From: Rikenella microfusus
GTDB taxonomy: Bacteria > Bacteroidota > Bacteroidia > Bacteroidales > DYQK01
Reading direction: 5' to 3'
NCBI GenBank assembly: GCA_020719385.1
Contig: DYQK01000012.1
Span: forward strand, 5,817 to 43,561
Length of the DNA: 37,745 nt
Position numbers and translations under genes: made by a program. Numbering within the stretch: position 1 is the first letter of the stretch; every line of letters begins with the position of its first letter. This document shows, piece by piece, positions 1-7,562 of this stretch. The notes under the pieces were generated by a model. It saw only the letters and a list, made by a program, of their open reading frames with translations, was not told the origin of the DNA and ran no database searches.

Positions 1-892
1 TTTTCCGCAACCCTTCGAGTTCGCCCTTTCTCAACCCTTCGAGTTCGCCCTTTCTCAACCCTTCGAGTTCGCCCTTTCTCAACCCTTCGAGTTCGCCCTT
101 TCTCAACCCTTCGAGTTCGCCTTGCTTAATCAATTTATACGCCGTTGACTCGAACACTTCACCTAATTCAAAGTTTAATTTTTCAGCACTCGTTTTTACC
201 GTCTCAACATTTAACTTCGTGCCGCTGAAAAAATAAATCATTGTCGTATCGAGAAATCTTTTTCCCATATCAGATTCCTGCAATTTTTTGAAATCGGCAA
301 AAATGACAAGCAATTTTTCCAATAATTCCTCTGTTGAGTCGAAAATATGTTTCATTAAAAGTAAACCTGTTCGCAGTGCAACTTGATTAAACAGAATTTT
401 CACTGCAGCGTCGGACAAAAATTTTGTATTTATCACTTCAAAATCAAAATTCGGAAGATAATTTCGCAAAAGGTTATCCATTTTTTCGAAATAAGAATCA
501 AATTTTTTCTGTTCAAATTTCTTTTTCCCGTGATAAAAGAGAATTGGAATCACAGGAATCAGTTTTTTATTCTGTTTAACATTCGTCTCCCAAATTTTCA
601 ACATATAACCAAGCAGTTGAAGATACGGATGTTGCGGAACATAACTTTTATGCTCGAAAAGTAACGCAATTTTCAACCTATAACTTGTTTTATATTTGCA
701 AGAATATACCAAATCGGAGTACGTATTTTGCAGATTTTCATCAATATAAGTTGTTTCGTCGAGCGTAAGCGTGTTTAATTTGAGATACTTCGCAACATTG
801 GGCAGCGCCCCGATGAGAAAATCTTGCATTATCTCTTTTTTCGAAAACAATTCGCGAAAATATTTGTCGTGAATATTGGTGATTTTTTCCAT
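1..892 (-). CDS. Rpn family recombination-promoting nuclease / putative transposase (partial, runs off left edge)
   Basis: The frame opens at ATG 892 and stays open to base 1, so about 297 residues are visible and the C-terminus is missing. The N-terminus has the Rpn/YhgA-like opening ([13 protein letters not shown], then a LP near residue 31). A PD-(D/E)XK-type core follows: Asp60 in YSDLVY, then Glu80 and Lys82 in LLFEHKS, with QLLGY about ten residues later. Known Rpn proteins are DNA endonucleases that promote RecA-independent recombination, and some act in phage defence. The last 40 visible residues are five copies of an octapeptide, RKGELEGL or KQGELEGL, encoded by a 24-nt tandem repeat. 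A -7 element lies at 914-921. The family call is firm; the biological role here is inference. Confidence 0.85.
   Translation of the reverse strand, partial: MEKITNIHDKYFRELFSKKEIMQDFLIGALPNVAKYLKLNTLTLDETTYIDENLQNTYSDLVYSCKYKTSYRLKIALLFEHKSYVPQHPYLQLLGYMLKIWETNVKQNKKLIPVIPILFYHGKKKFEQKKFDSYFEKMDNLLRNYLPNFDFEVINTKFLSDAAVKILFNQVALRTGLLLMKHIFDSTEELLEKLLVIFADFKKLQESDMGKRFLDTTMIYFFSGTKLNVETVKTSAEKLNFELGEVFESTAYKLIKQGELEGLRKGELEGLRKGELEGLRKGELEGLRKGELEGLRK
8..127. repeat. 24-nt tandem repeat encoding the Rpn C-terminal octapeptide
   Basis: Five head-to-tail 24-nt units lie at 8-31, 32-55, 56-79, 80-103 and 104-127. The four units at 8-103 look identical base for base. The unit at 104-127, the first to be translated, differs at its end and gives KQ instead of RK. 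Bases 1-7 begin another unit that starts to diverge. The unit length is a multiple of three, so gain or loss of copies keeps the reading frame. Confidence 0.95.
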
Positions 893-913
893 AAAAATAT
901 TTTTTTGGGAACG

Positions 914-921
914 CAAAGTTA
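914..921 (-). promoter_or_regulatory. -7 promoter element (TAACTTTG) of the Rpn gene
   Basis: The minus strand reads TAACTTTG 21 nt upstream of ATG 892. It matches the Bacteroidota sigma-ABfr -7 consensus TAnnTTTG. Confidence 0.7.
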
Positions 922-962
922 TAAAAAAATTTTACAAAAATAAAAAGAATTTGAAAAATAAA

Positions 963-994
963 AAAGAATCTGTCTCAAAAATGACAGATTCTTT
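963..994 (-). terminator. intrinsic terminator of pepP
   Basis: A perfect 12-bp stem (AAAGAATCTGTC at 963-974 and its complement at 983-994) has an 8-nt loop. It lies just past the pepP stop and is followed on the minus strand by a T-rich tract. Confidence 0.8.
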
Positions 995-1003
995 CAAAAA
1001 AAT

Positions 1004-2314
1004 TTATCTTCTCATCAATGCTTCGATGTCATCGGGTTCGATGGGTTCAGAAGCGAGTAAGTCAATAGGTTTTCCATCGGTGATTAAAATATCGTTTTCC
1101 AAACGAATTCCGATATTTTCTTCAGGAATATAAATTCCTGGCTCGCAACTGAGCAACATTCCTGGTTCGAAAGGTGTATCTTTACTTCCGACATCGTGAA
1201 CGTCAAGTCCCATAAAATGCGAGTTTCCGTGCATAAAATACTTGAACGCAAGTTTCTTTTCGCGTTCCAAATTGGGTTTTTCTTTGCGTTCTTTCGCCAC
1301 TTCTTCTGCTTTGAGAAGTCCGAGATTTACCAATTCGTCAGTTATCAATGCATCAACTTCGAGATTTAACGAGTTAATCGTTTTTCCAGGCACCATTAAA
1401 TTAATTGCTTGCTTCATTACTCGCAAAACTGCTTCATAAACTTGTCTTTGTCGCGGCGAGAATTTTCCGTTGACGGGAATAGTGCGTGTTGTGTCGGCGG
1501 CATAATTTCCGTATTCCGCACCGAAGTCCAACAAAATTAAATCACCGTCGAGACAAGGTTTGTCGTTGTCGGGATAATGCAAAATGCAGGCATTTCGTCC
1601 AGAGGCAATAATCGGGGAATAAGCGTGTCCCGAAGCGCCTTGTCGCAAAAATTCGTGAGTAATCTCTGCTTCGATTTCGTATTCCATAACTCCCGGACGC
1701 ATAAATTTCAAAACTCTGTGAAATGCGTCATTGGTGATTTTACAAGCATTTTGAATCACTTCGACTTCTTTTTCGTCTTTTTTCAAACGCAATTTTGTAA
1801 TTAACGGAGCAACGCGTTTATATTCGTGCAAAGGAAAACGGTTTTTCACCTGACTGATAAAACGCAAATCTTTGTACGGAACTGATGTTGAAAAACGCGG
1901 ATTTTCGTTTGTATTCATATAAACGAACTCTACGTGTTGCATCACATCGCCGAGTATTGAGTCGAATTCAGAGAGCCATTTTACGGTTTTTGCACCAGAG
2001 ATTTTTTTTGCTTCTTCTTCGGTGAATTTATGTCCGTACCAAGTTTCCATCGTTTTATCGCCGTAGACGAGAAATAAAATTTCTCGATACTTAGGATTTG
2101 GGTGTTCGGGGGCAAGCATAAGAATCGTTCTTTCTTGGTCGATTCCTGTGAGATAAAACAAGTCAGGATTTTGGCGATAAGTAAAAAACTGGTCGCCGCT
2201 TCGGGGTGATTCATCGTTACCGCAAACTAAAACCACAGAATTGGGTTTTATCATTTGCAACAATTTTTCGCGATTGCGAACAAATAATTCGGAAGGAATG
2301 CTTCTATATTTCAT
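1004..2314 (-). CDS. pepP: Xaa-Pro aminopeptidase (M24B, aminopeptidase P)
   Basis: This metallopeptidase removes an N-terminal residue when proline is in position two. An AMP_N domain fills roughly residues 1-140, followed by the pita-bread M24 domain. With the ATG at 2314 (436 aa) the two-metal ligands are all visible: Asp263 (LLDFGAE), Asp274 (AADTTRT), His366 (NSHFMG), Glu391 (CEPGIY) and Glu406 (RLENDI). His373 sits in the supporting LDVHDVG motif. The frame extends three codons upstream to a TTG at 2323, but ATG 2314 begins a normal protein. It is likely cytoplasmic. It stands alone, transcribed away from sdhC and closed by the hairpin at 963-994. No convincing -7 element is visible. 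Confidence 0.95.
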   Translation of the reverse strand: MKYRSIPSELFVRNREKLLQMIKPNSVVLVCGNDESPRSGDQFFTYRQNPDLFYLTGIDQERTILMLAPEHPNPKYREILFLVYGDKTMETWYGHKFTEEEAKKISGAKTVKWLSEFDSILGDVMQHVEFVYMNTNENPRFSTSVPYKDLRFISQVKNRFPLHEYKRVAPLITKLRLKKDEKEVEVIQNACKITNDAFHRVLKFMRPGVMEYEIEAEITHEFLRQGASGHAYSPIIASGRNACILHYPDNDKPCLDGDLILLDFGAEYGNYAADTTRTIPVNGKFSPRQRQVYEAVLRVMKQAINLMVPGKTINSLNLEVDALITDELVNLGLLKAEEVAKERKEKPNLEREKKLAFKYFMHGNSHFMGLDVHDVGSKDTPFEPGMLLSCEPGIYIPEENIGIRLENDILITDGKPIDLLASEPIEPDDIEALMRR

Positions 2315-2351
2315 TTTTTTCAAAAAAATTAATAAAAATTAAAAAATTTAT

Positions 2352-2359
2352 TATCTTTG
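2352..2359 (+). promoter_or_regulatory. -7 promoter element (TATCTTTG) of sdhC, long leader
   Basis: TATCTTTG matches TAnnTTTG but lies 121 nt before the sdhC ATG. This leader is far longer than the 14-35 nt seen elsewhere in the window. The leader carries a small hairpin at 2416-2434 (AATGAATT/AATTCATT) flanked by two AACGTT copies at 2395-2400 and 2438-2443. Confidence 0.5.
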
Positions 2360-2480
2360 TAAAAATTGATTTCTCGTTTTTTTCGGTGAAAATAAACGTT
2401 AAATACTTAAAAATCAATGAATTACAAATTCATTAAAAACGTTTTAAAATTAAAAAAAATCTTTTAAACAAACAAATTTT

Positions 2481-3152
2481 ATGAAAGAATTTTTCACCTC
2501 TTCGATAGGACAAAAATTTTTAATGAGTCTTACAGGATTGTTCCTTATTTCGTTTTTATGTGTTCACCTAACCTTAAATATTTTACTTTTATTCGGTGAT
2601 GGAACAATTTACAATACCGCTGCTCATTTTATGTCAACGAATGTGGTTATGAAAGTTTTAGAACCAATTTTGGCAATTGGTTTTATCATTCACATTTTAT
2701 ATTCGGTGAAGTTGACCGTTCAAAACATTATGGCGCGTCCGCAAGGTTATGCCGTTGTAAATCAAGCGAATAGCAGCAAATGGGCTTCGAGAAATATGCT
2801 AATTTTGGGAAGTTTAATTGGAATTTTTTTGACTCTTCACCTAATAAACTTTTTTTGGAAAATTAAATTTGGAACGCCGCCGACAACGATTATTGATGGA
2901 ACAGAAATGCACAACACTTACGCACTCGTATCGAGTTTATTTATTGAATATTGGTGGTATGACGCAATTTATATTTTGGGTGCGATATTTTTGGGGCTGC
3001 ACCTGCATCATGCTTTTTGGTCGGCGTTTCAAACTTTGGGAATGAGTAATATTGCGTGGCGAAAACGTCTCGAAGTGCTTGGAGATATTTTTGCGATAAT
3101 CATTGCGTCTGGTTTTTCTGTCATTCCGTTATATTTCTGGATTTTTAGATAA
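2481..3152 (+). CDS. sdhC: succinate dehydrogenase / fumarate reductase cytochrome b subunit
   Basis: This 223-residue polytopic membrane protein is of the Bacteroidota cytochrome b558 type. It anchors the SdhA/SdhB catalytic dimer and passes electrons between quinol and the iron-sulfur subunit. The N-terminus, with FTSSIGQKFLMSLTGLFL, is characteristic. About five hydrophobic segments can be drawn (near residues 12-34, 58-80, 103-125, 150-175 and 193-220). Histidines suitable as heme ligands lie in or beside them (VHLTLN, IIHILYS, LTLHLIN, LHLHHAF). In Bacteroidota this gene normally begins an sdhCAB operon. Here no sdhA or sdhB follows: the next gene is an unrelated propeller protein 234 bp away with its own promoters. 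The family call is strong; whether it serves a distant sdhAB is inference. Confidence 0.92.
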   Translation: MKEFFTSSIGQKFLMSLTGLFLISFLCVHLTLNILLLFGDGTIYNTAAHFMSTNVVMKVLEPILAIGFIIHILYSVKLTVQNIMARPQGYAVVNQANSSKWASRNMLILGSLIGIFLTLHLINFFWKIKFGTPPTTIIDGTEMHNTYALVSSLFIEYWWYDAIYILGAIFLGLHLHHAFWSAFQTLGMSNIAWRKRLEVLGDIFAIIIASGFSVIPLYFWIFR

Positions 3153-3182
3153 AATTTTAAATCTCTTAATTTCTTAGCGAAA

Positions 3183-3214
3183 GCGTTGCCATCTTTATCA
3201 GAAGATGACAACGC
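3183..3214 (+). terminator. stem-loop after sdhC
   Basis: The stem GCGTTGCCATCT pairs with AGATGACAACGC through a single C-A mismatch around an 8-nt loop, 31 nt after the sdhC stop. The tract after it is A-rich with no T-run, so it may be a weak terminator or an mRNA 3'-end structure. Confidence 0.5.
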
Positions 3215-3250
3215 AAAATTATTGTCGAAAAATGTTTAATAACATTTTTT

Positions 3251-3258
3251 TATATTTG
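3251..3258 (+). promoter_or_regulatory. upstream -7 element (TATATTTG) of the propeller gene
   Basis: This exact TAnnTTTG match lies 128 nt before ATG 3387. It is the first of two in the same intergenic region and may give a longer transcript. Confidence 0.45.
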
Positions 3259-3348
3259 TAACTTCTTAATTATCAAGAAATTAAAAAAATAATTTTAAAA
3301 AAGTGAAAAAAAATTGCGAAAAATTTGGAAATTAGAAAAAAAAAGTTT

Positions 3349-3356
3349 ATATTTGT
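3349..3356 (+). promoter_or_regulatory. proximal -7 element (TATATTTG) of the propeller gene
   Basis: This exact TAnnTTTG match lies 30 nt before ATG 3387, the usual spacing for this window. Confidence 0.65.
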
Positions 3357-3386
3357 AAAAATTGTTAAAAACTAAATGAGTAAATT

Positions 3387-4121
3387 ATGGAAAATAATCG
3401 CGGAGAATTCAGACAAATTCGTTCCACAGGCGAATGGACGAACACGGTTTTGGCAGTTGTCGCCGCCGGTAAAATAATTTCGATTGATAAACTTGGCGAT
3501 ATGCATGTGACCGACCCCGTTACAGAAGAATGTCGTTTGATTAACAACGAAAAATACACTCACTCGCAATTCCTTTTCGGAACCAGCGAATATGTTTATA
3601 ACATTGATAAAAACGGAACTTTGTTCGCAACCAATGTAAACGATGGAAGCAGAAAACAATTAAGCGAGTTTGCCAACTACAATTCGGCTTTCGGAGTTTC
3701 TTGCGGCGAAAACATTATTACGATTGGGGGAAAAAGTGGTCGCCCATTTTTAACTAATCCCAACGGAGAAGTTACCAAAATTAACGACTTTGATTATTCC
3801 AAAACTAAATTTTTGTTTGGGGGTACTAACTTTTTCTTCTCCATAGAAAATAATAATTTATACTCTACGAATCCCGTAAACGGCGATTGTAAAAAAATCG
3901 GCGGAGACGGTGCTTTTGCGAATACTAAAACCGGTGTCGGAATGAACGACAAGGTTTACACACTCGAAACTACCGGCGTTATTTGGGAAACAGATACTGA
4001 AACAGGACAATATACTAAAGTTATTGACCATTCGTTTCTCGATACACGTTTAATGTTTGCAGGAAATACAAAGTTGTACGCAATATTGCCAACAGGTTGC
4101 CTGTACGAAATTAGTATTTAA
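3387..4121 (+). CDS. six-repeat beta-propeller protein (40-residue period), function unknown
   Basis: I do not recognise a named family. The 244 residues are built from a repeat of almost exactly 40 residues. The core strand recurs at residues 37 (GDMHVTDP), 77 (GTLFATN), 118 (GRPFLTNP), 157 (NNLYSTNP), 197 (GVIWETD) and 237 (GCLYEIS). The segment after each core (EECRLI, GSRKQL, GEVTKI, GDCKKI, GQYTKV) has its sixth copy at the N-terminus as GEFRQI. This suggests a closed six-bladed propeller in which the first strand completes the last blade. There is no signal peptide or membrane segment, so it is probably cytoplasmic. It resembles tachylectin-like lectin propellers in layout, but those have longer blades. 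The next gene starts 18 nt later and is probably co-transcribed. Confidence 0.6.
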   Translation: MENNRGEFRQIRSTGEWTNTVLAVVAAGKIISIDKLGDMHVTDPVTEECRLINNEKYTHSQFLFGTSEYVYNIDKNGTLFATNVNDGSRKQLSEFANYNSAFGVSCGENIITIGGKSGRPFLTNPNGEVTKINDFDYSKTKFLFGGTNFFFSIENNNLYSTNPVNGDCKKIGGDGAFANTKTGVGMNDKVYTLETTGVIWETDTETGQYTKVIDHSFLDTRLMFAGNTKLYAILPTGCLYEISI

Positions 4122-4139
4122 AAAAAACAGAAATTAATT

Positions 4140-4883
4140 ATGAAAACAATTTTTGCATTAAAAGGAAGATTCGTAACAATCTTAATCGCGGTATTGTTTG
4201 CGATGCAGTTGTCGAATGTAATTGCTCAGGAGCCGGCTGTTCCTGCTTATCGGAAAACGTTTGGAGACGGAATAATTATTTTTTCTGATAAAGGACTTCC
4301 TGAAAGAAAGAATTTTGATGCCTCAATGTACGATTATCGTGACGGAATGTGGTATGTGAAAAGTGGACAAGAATCTCAGATTAATCTAAGAATATTTCTT
4401 CCTAAAGGCAGAAATGTATCAAGTTACATCAAAGATTTAAAAAAGTCCAAGCCGGAGAACTTGAAATATCACAGCGGAGATTTATTAATCGTTAAAGTAT
4501 TCCGTTCACACGACCATATGGGCAATGATCTTTTGGCGGCCGGCGGTCATAAATGGCCCAAAACTGTCACAGAAATTCCAAAATGGGAAACTGAATCTTT
4601 CGAGATTATGATGAATGTTGAAGAAACAAGCACAGACACCGACCCCGGAGCAAGTTGGGTTAATAATCTCAGGTCAAGATTATATGGTATTATGCCTTTC
4701 ACCCAACCCGGACAAAAATTATATTTCGTAGTTCAGTTCGCTTATGAGTATAAAACACCTGCAGGAGAAATGGAGACCAAGTGGGACGCACAACTCAATA
4801 AATGGGTTCAAGTAAGATCCAACGGTCTCTTGGGTTATGTTTATTCTGAACCAATTGTTGCTGCAACATTAGTATTCAAATAA
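4140..4883 (+). CDS. secreted protein of unknown function
   Basis: This is a 247-residue protein with a long N-terminal signal sequence: basic MKTIFALKGR, then a hydrophobic stretch to about residue 29 ending IAQ. No family is recognised. The mature part is rich in aromatic, charged and glycine residues, without internal repeats or further membrane segments, which suggests a soluble periplasmic or surface beta-rich protein. A single cysteine-free mature region argues against a lipoprotein. It follows the propeller gene by 18 nt with no promoter between and ends before the hairpin at 4938-4977, so the two probably form one transcript. A functional link between a cytoplasmic propeller and an exported protein is not evident. 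Confidence 0.6.
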   Translation: MKTIFALKGRFVTILIAVLFAMQLSNVIAQEPAVPAYRKTFGDGIIIFSDKGLPERKNFDASMYDYRDGMWYVKSGQESQINLRIFLPKGRNVSSYIKDLKKSKPENLKYHSGDLLIVKVFRSHDHMGNDLLAAGGHKWPKTVTEIPKWETESFEIMMNVEETSTDTDPGASWVNNLRSRLYGIMPFTQPGQKLYFVVQFAYEYKTPAGEMETKWDAQLNKWVQVRSNGLLGYVYSEPIVAATLVFK

Positions 4884-4937
4884 TACTCAACCGTTCAAAT
4901 TTTCTATTTTGCGGACAAATGTCAAAATTTATTTTCA

Positions 4938-4977
4938 CTTGTCTCGAAGTTTCACAAAAACTTTGAGACAAGTTTTT
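4938..4977 (+). terminator. intrinsic terminator of the propeller/secreted-protein unit
   Basis: The arms CTTGTCTCGAAGTTT and AAACTTTGAGACAAG pair across 15 positions with one G-T wobble, then TTTTT. It lies 54 nt past the stop at 4883. Confidence 0.85.
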
Positions 4978-5159
4978 CTGTCGAAAGAGGATTATCCCAA
5001 TCAATTTCTTGATTATCAATTGATTTTCTGATTCATTCGAATCGAAATTTAATTTTCTCGCAGCATTTCCCATCTTTTTTAAAACTTTCGTTTTGCGGCA
5101 AAGATACAAATCTTTTTCGAAAAAATTATATTCTCTTGATTTTCAATGAAATAAAAAAA

Positions 5160-5210
5160 CCTTGTCGCGAAGTTTCACAAAAACTTGGAGACAAGGTTTT
5201 GTGAAACCTT
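5160..5210. repeat. second copy of the hairpin element with overlapping alternative stems
   Basis: Bases 5161-5195 repeat 4938-4972 with two T-to-G changes, which weaken the stem. Three pairings are possible. One is CCTTGTC/GACAAGG (5160-5166 with 5190-5196). The second is GTTTCACAAAA/TTTTGTGAAAC (5172-5182 with 5197-5207). The third is AAGGTTT/AAACCTT (5193-5199 with 5204-5210). The second excludes the other two. Confidence 0.7.
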
Positions 5211-5295
5211 ATATAAAATAAAAAAAATGCCAAGTAAGTCATAAAATAATTTTTTGCAGAAATAATAAAAAATTCACAATAAACAAATATTTTCT

Positions 5296-5303
5296 TAATT
5301 TTG
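5296..5303 (+). promoter_or_regulatory. -7 promoter element (TAATTTTG) of hydE
   Basis: TAnnTTTG match 25 nt before ATG 5329. Confidence 0.65.
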
Positions 5304-5328
5304 TGCGTTTAATTTTTTTTGAGAATTT

Positions 5329-6414
5329 ATGGAAAATAATTTTGGAAAAATTTTGTCGCAAAACGAATTTTCACAGAATGACATTTTGAAACTTCTTTCG
5401 TTCAACGAAACCGAATCGCAAATTTTATTTCAAAAATCAAGAGAAATAAAAGAAAAATTTATCGGGAAAAAAGTTTATTACCGCGGTTTGATAGAATTTT
5501 CAAATATTTGTCAAAAAAATTGCTTTTATTGCGGCATTCGAGCAGGAAATTCTAACGTTTTGCGTTACACTCTCACCGAAGAAGAAGTTTTTAACGCAGT
5601 AAAATTTGCTTATGAAAATCAATTTGGGTCGCTTGTGCTTCAGTCAGGAGAACAAAGCAACGAACATTTTACCGAATTAATCTCTCATATCATTTTGAAA
5701 ATCAAAGAGTTATCAAAAGGAACATTAGGAATAACATTGTCGCTTGGCGAACAAACACAAAAAACTTACGAGAAATGGTTCGCCGCAGGTGCTCATCGAT
5801 ATTTACTTCGAATCGAAACTTCAAACAAAAATTTATATCAAAAACTTCACCCAAACGATGAGAAACATTCTTTCGAAAAACGCCTTGAGTGTTTAAAAAT
5901 GATAAAAAATATCGGTTTTCAAACAGGAACAGGAGTAATGATTGGTTTGCCGTTTCAGACTCTCAACGATTTAGCCGCAGATATTTTGTTTTTCAGAGAT
6001 TTCGACATAGATATGATTGGAATGGGACCTTATATTGAACACGAGGAAACGCCGTTTTTTCAATATTCGCAAAATTTATCACCACTTAATGAACGTTTTT
6101 TTCTATCTCTAAAAATGCTTGCTGTTGCGAGAGTCGTTTTGCGAGACATCAACATTGCCGCAACTACCGCACTTCAGGCTATTGATGCGGAAGGAAGAGA
6201 AAAAGCATTGAAAATTGCGGCAAATATTTTAATGCCGAATCTTACTCCTTCGCACCGCGAGGATTATCAGTTGTATAAAAATAAACCTTTTATCAATGAA
6301 CGCAAACTTGACCTTGCGTCTTTGGAAACGAAAATCAACAACATTGATTTAGAAGTTGCCCGCAACGAATGGGGCGATTCGCAGCATTTTAAAAATAAAA
6401 ATTCACAGAAATAA
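5329..6414 (+). CDS. hydE: [FeFe]-hydrogenase H-cluster radical SAM maturase HydE
   Basis: HydE is a radical SAM enzyme that, with HydF and HydG, builds the 2Fe subcluster of the [FeFe]-hydrogenase active site. The 361 residues match the family length. The [4Fe-4S] cluster motif is Cys61, Cys65 and Cys68 (CQKNCFYC), preceded by YYRGLIEFSNI and followed by GIRAGN, as in HydE. Other visible features are LQSGEQ, LSLGEQ (SAM contact region), HRYLLRIETS and GVMIGLPFQTLNDLA. HydE belongs to the same superfamily as biotin synthase and PylB. The GIRAGN and IETSN motifs favour HydE, but PylB-like relatives cannot be wholly excluded. hydF, hydG and the hydrogenase are not in the window. It is transcribed alone from 5296; the following gene has its own promoter. 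Confidence 0.88.
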   Translation: MENNFGKILSQNEFSQNDILKLLSFNETESQILFQKSREIKEKFIGKKVYYRGLIEFSNICQKNCFYCGIRAGNSNVLRYTLTEEEVFNAVKFAYENQFGSLVLQSGEQSNEHFTELISHIILKIKELSKGTLGITLSLGEQTQKTYEKWFAAGAHRYLLRIETSNKNLYQKLHPNDEKHSFEKRLECLKMIKNIGFQTGTGVMIGLPFQTLNDLAADILFFRDFDIDMIGMGPYIEHEETPFFQYSQNLSPLNERFFLSLKMLAVARVVLRDINIAATTALQAIDAEGREKALKIAANILMPNLTPSHREDYQLYKNKPFINERKLDLASLETKINNIDLEVARNEWGDSQHFKNKNSQK

Positions 6415-6456
6415 TTTTTTTTTTGAGAAATATTCTCTTTTTTGCAAAAAAAACAT

Positions 6457-6464
6457 TAAATTTG
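6457..6464 (+). promoter_or_regulatory. -7 promoter element (TAAATTTG) of the ARPP-1-like gene
   Basis: TAnnTTTG match 35 nt before ATG 6500. It lies inside the upstream extension of the same frame, so it supports the start at 6500. A six-codon ATG-to-stop frame (6472-6492) sits in the leader. Confidence 0.65.
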
Positions 6465-6499
6465 TAAAAAAATGTTTTATTTCTCAAAATGAAATTTTT

Positions 6500-7561
6500 A
6501 TGAAGTCAATAATTGGGTTTATTTTTTTGTTTTTCCTTGTAAATCAAGGATTTTCGCAATTTTCTTTAAGTGAAGAACACATCAGTGTTGAGAAAAGTGC
6601 TACGTCAAGTGATGGTTTTTCGTATAAAAATCTCAAAATTTTTCCACTTGTCGGTGGACAAAAGTTTCGCAAAGCAAACGAACACGTTGGAAATTATACG
6701 AATCTTGAGGAAGCGTTGCAAAATAAAAAAATCGAGATTGTTGAGATGGGGAATGTTAGCGATTCGGCTTCTTTGTCGCAACAAAGAAATTCTCAAAGTC
6801 GCGAATTACAACGCAATAACGAAGAAGATGTGCAACAATATAATAATCGAGGAAGACGTGGAAATTCCGACCAAGTAAATAAATTATTTGCGAGGAATCT
6901 CTCGAAAGATACGATATTTCTGATGGCAGGCGAGGTAATAAAAGGCGGAAAGCAAGACAGAACGCTTGCTCAGGATATGATTTTGCCTCCGAGTGGTGAG
7001 TTAGTCGAGTTGCCTGTTTTTTGTGTTGAACATCATCGTTGGTCGTATCATCGCAAAAGAGGGAATTTTGATGGTTACTCCAAAGTGGCGAGTAATTCTG
7101 TGCGAAGTCGGGCTGTTGTCTCAAAAAATCAAGGCGAAGTTTGGCAATATGTCGATTCTGTAACCCGAAAAGCAAATTCTCGTTCCGCAACAGGAACGTA
7201 TGCGTCAATTTTTTCGTCAGATTCGTTGCAAAAAATCATTCAGGAATATACAGATTATTTTGAAAAAGCACTCAATAATGTTGAAAATTGTATTGGTTTC
7301 GTTGCGGCAACAGGTGACACAATTTTGGGCTGCGATATTTTCGCCACAACGCCGTTATTTCGCAAACAAATGAAAAATTTGTTAAATTCTTATGTAACCG
7401 AAGCGGTTTTGAGTGGGAAAAAAGTTTCGATTCGAAGCGAAAAAATCACTCAATATTTGGAACATTTTTTGGGAAACCAAGAATTACAGGAAAAAAGAGT
7501 GAACGAAAAAGGCACTCAATTCAAGTATAAAAACAAAAGTTTACACTTAAACACTTATTAA
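6500..7561 (+). CDS. secreted ARPP-1-like domain protein
   Basis: This 353-residue protein has a signal peptide (MKSIIGFIFLFFLVNQGFSQ). The frame is open back to 6356, but that segment overlaps the end of hydE and the promoter at 6457, so ATG 6500 is chosen. Residues 136-181 carry the signature I associate with the ARPP-1 domain (PF20208): SKDTIFLMAGEVIKGGKQDR, then LPPSGE, then PVFCVEHHRW. A Gln/Asn/Arg-rich insert of about 30 residues (93-125) interrupts the domain before this motif. The rest is alpha/beta with FVAATGD late in the chain. The molecular function is unknown. It is separated by a single base from the following DUF4139 gene, so translation is probably coupled and both products would act outside the cytoplasm. 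Confidence 0.7.
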   Translation: MKSIIGFIFLFFLVNQGFSQFSLSEEHISVEKSATSSDGFSYKNLKIFPLVGGQKFRKANEHVGNYTNLEEALQNKKIEIVEMGNVSDSASLSQQRNSQSRELQRNNEEDVQQYNNRGRRGNSDQVNKLFARNLSKDTIFLMAGEVIKGGKQDRTLAQDMILPPSGELVELPVFCVEHHRWSYHRKRGNFDGYSKVASNSVRSRAVVSKNQGEVWQYVDSVTRKANSRSATGTYASIFSSDSLQKIIQEYTDYFEKALNNVENCIGFVAATGDTILGCDIFATTPLFRKQMKNLLNSYVTEAVLSGKKVSIRSEKITQYLEHFLGNQELQEKRVNEKGTQFKYKNKSLHLNTY

Positions 7562-7562
7562 A

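Larger units (their letters stand above)
4884..5328. other. 445-bp noncoding region before hydE with two related hairpins
   Basis: No credible gene is seen. The region holds a perfect terminator-like hairpin (4938-4972), a near copy of the same 35-nt element with two substitutions (5161-5195), an overlapping third stem (5193-5210), and the hydE -7 element (5296-5303). The rest is AT-rich filler. Confidence 0.7.

Noticed and set aside
8-127. Tandem 24-nt repeat as a CRISPR array
   Set aside because: The units are directly adjacent without spacers and code in frame for an octapeptide of the Rpn gene.
4876-5109. Minus-strand open frame of 77 codons in the noncoding region
   Set aside because: It spans the terminator at 4938-4977 and shows no family signature or plausible start context.
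6472-6492. Six-codon leader frame before the ARPP-1-like gene
   Set aside because: It is too short and its residues (MFYFSK) show no regulatory pattern such as repeated codons for one amino acid.
6356-6499. Longer N-terminus of the ARPP-1-like protein overlapping hydE
   Set aside because: It would place the signal peptide in the middle of the protein and run through the promoter at 6457-6464; ATG 6500 gives a proper signal peptide.
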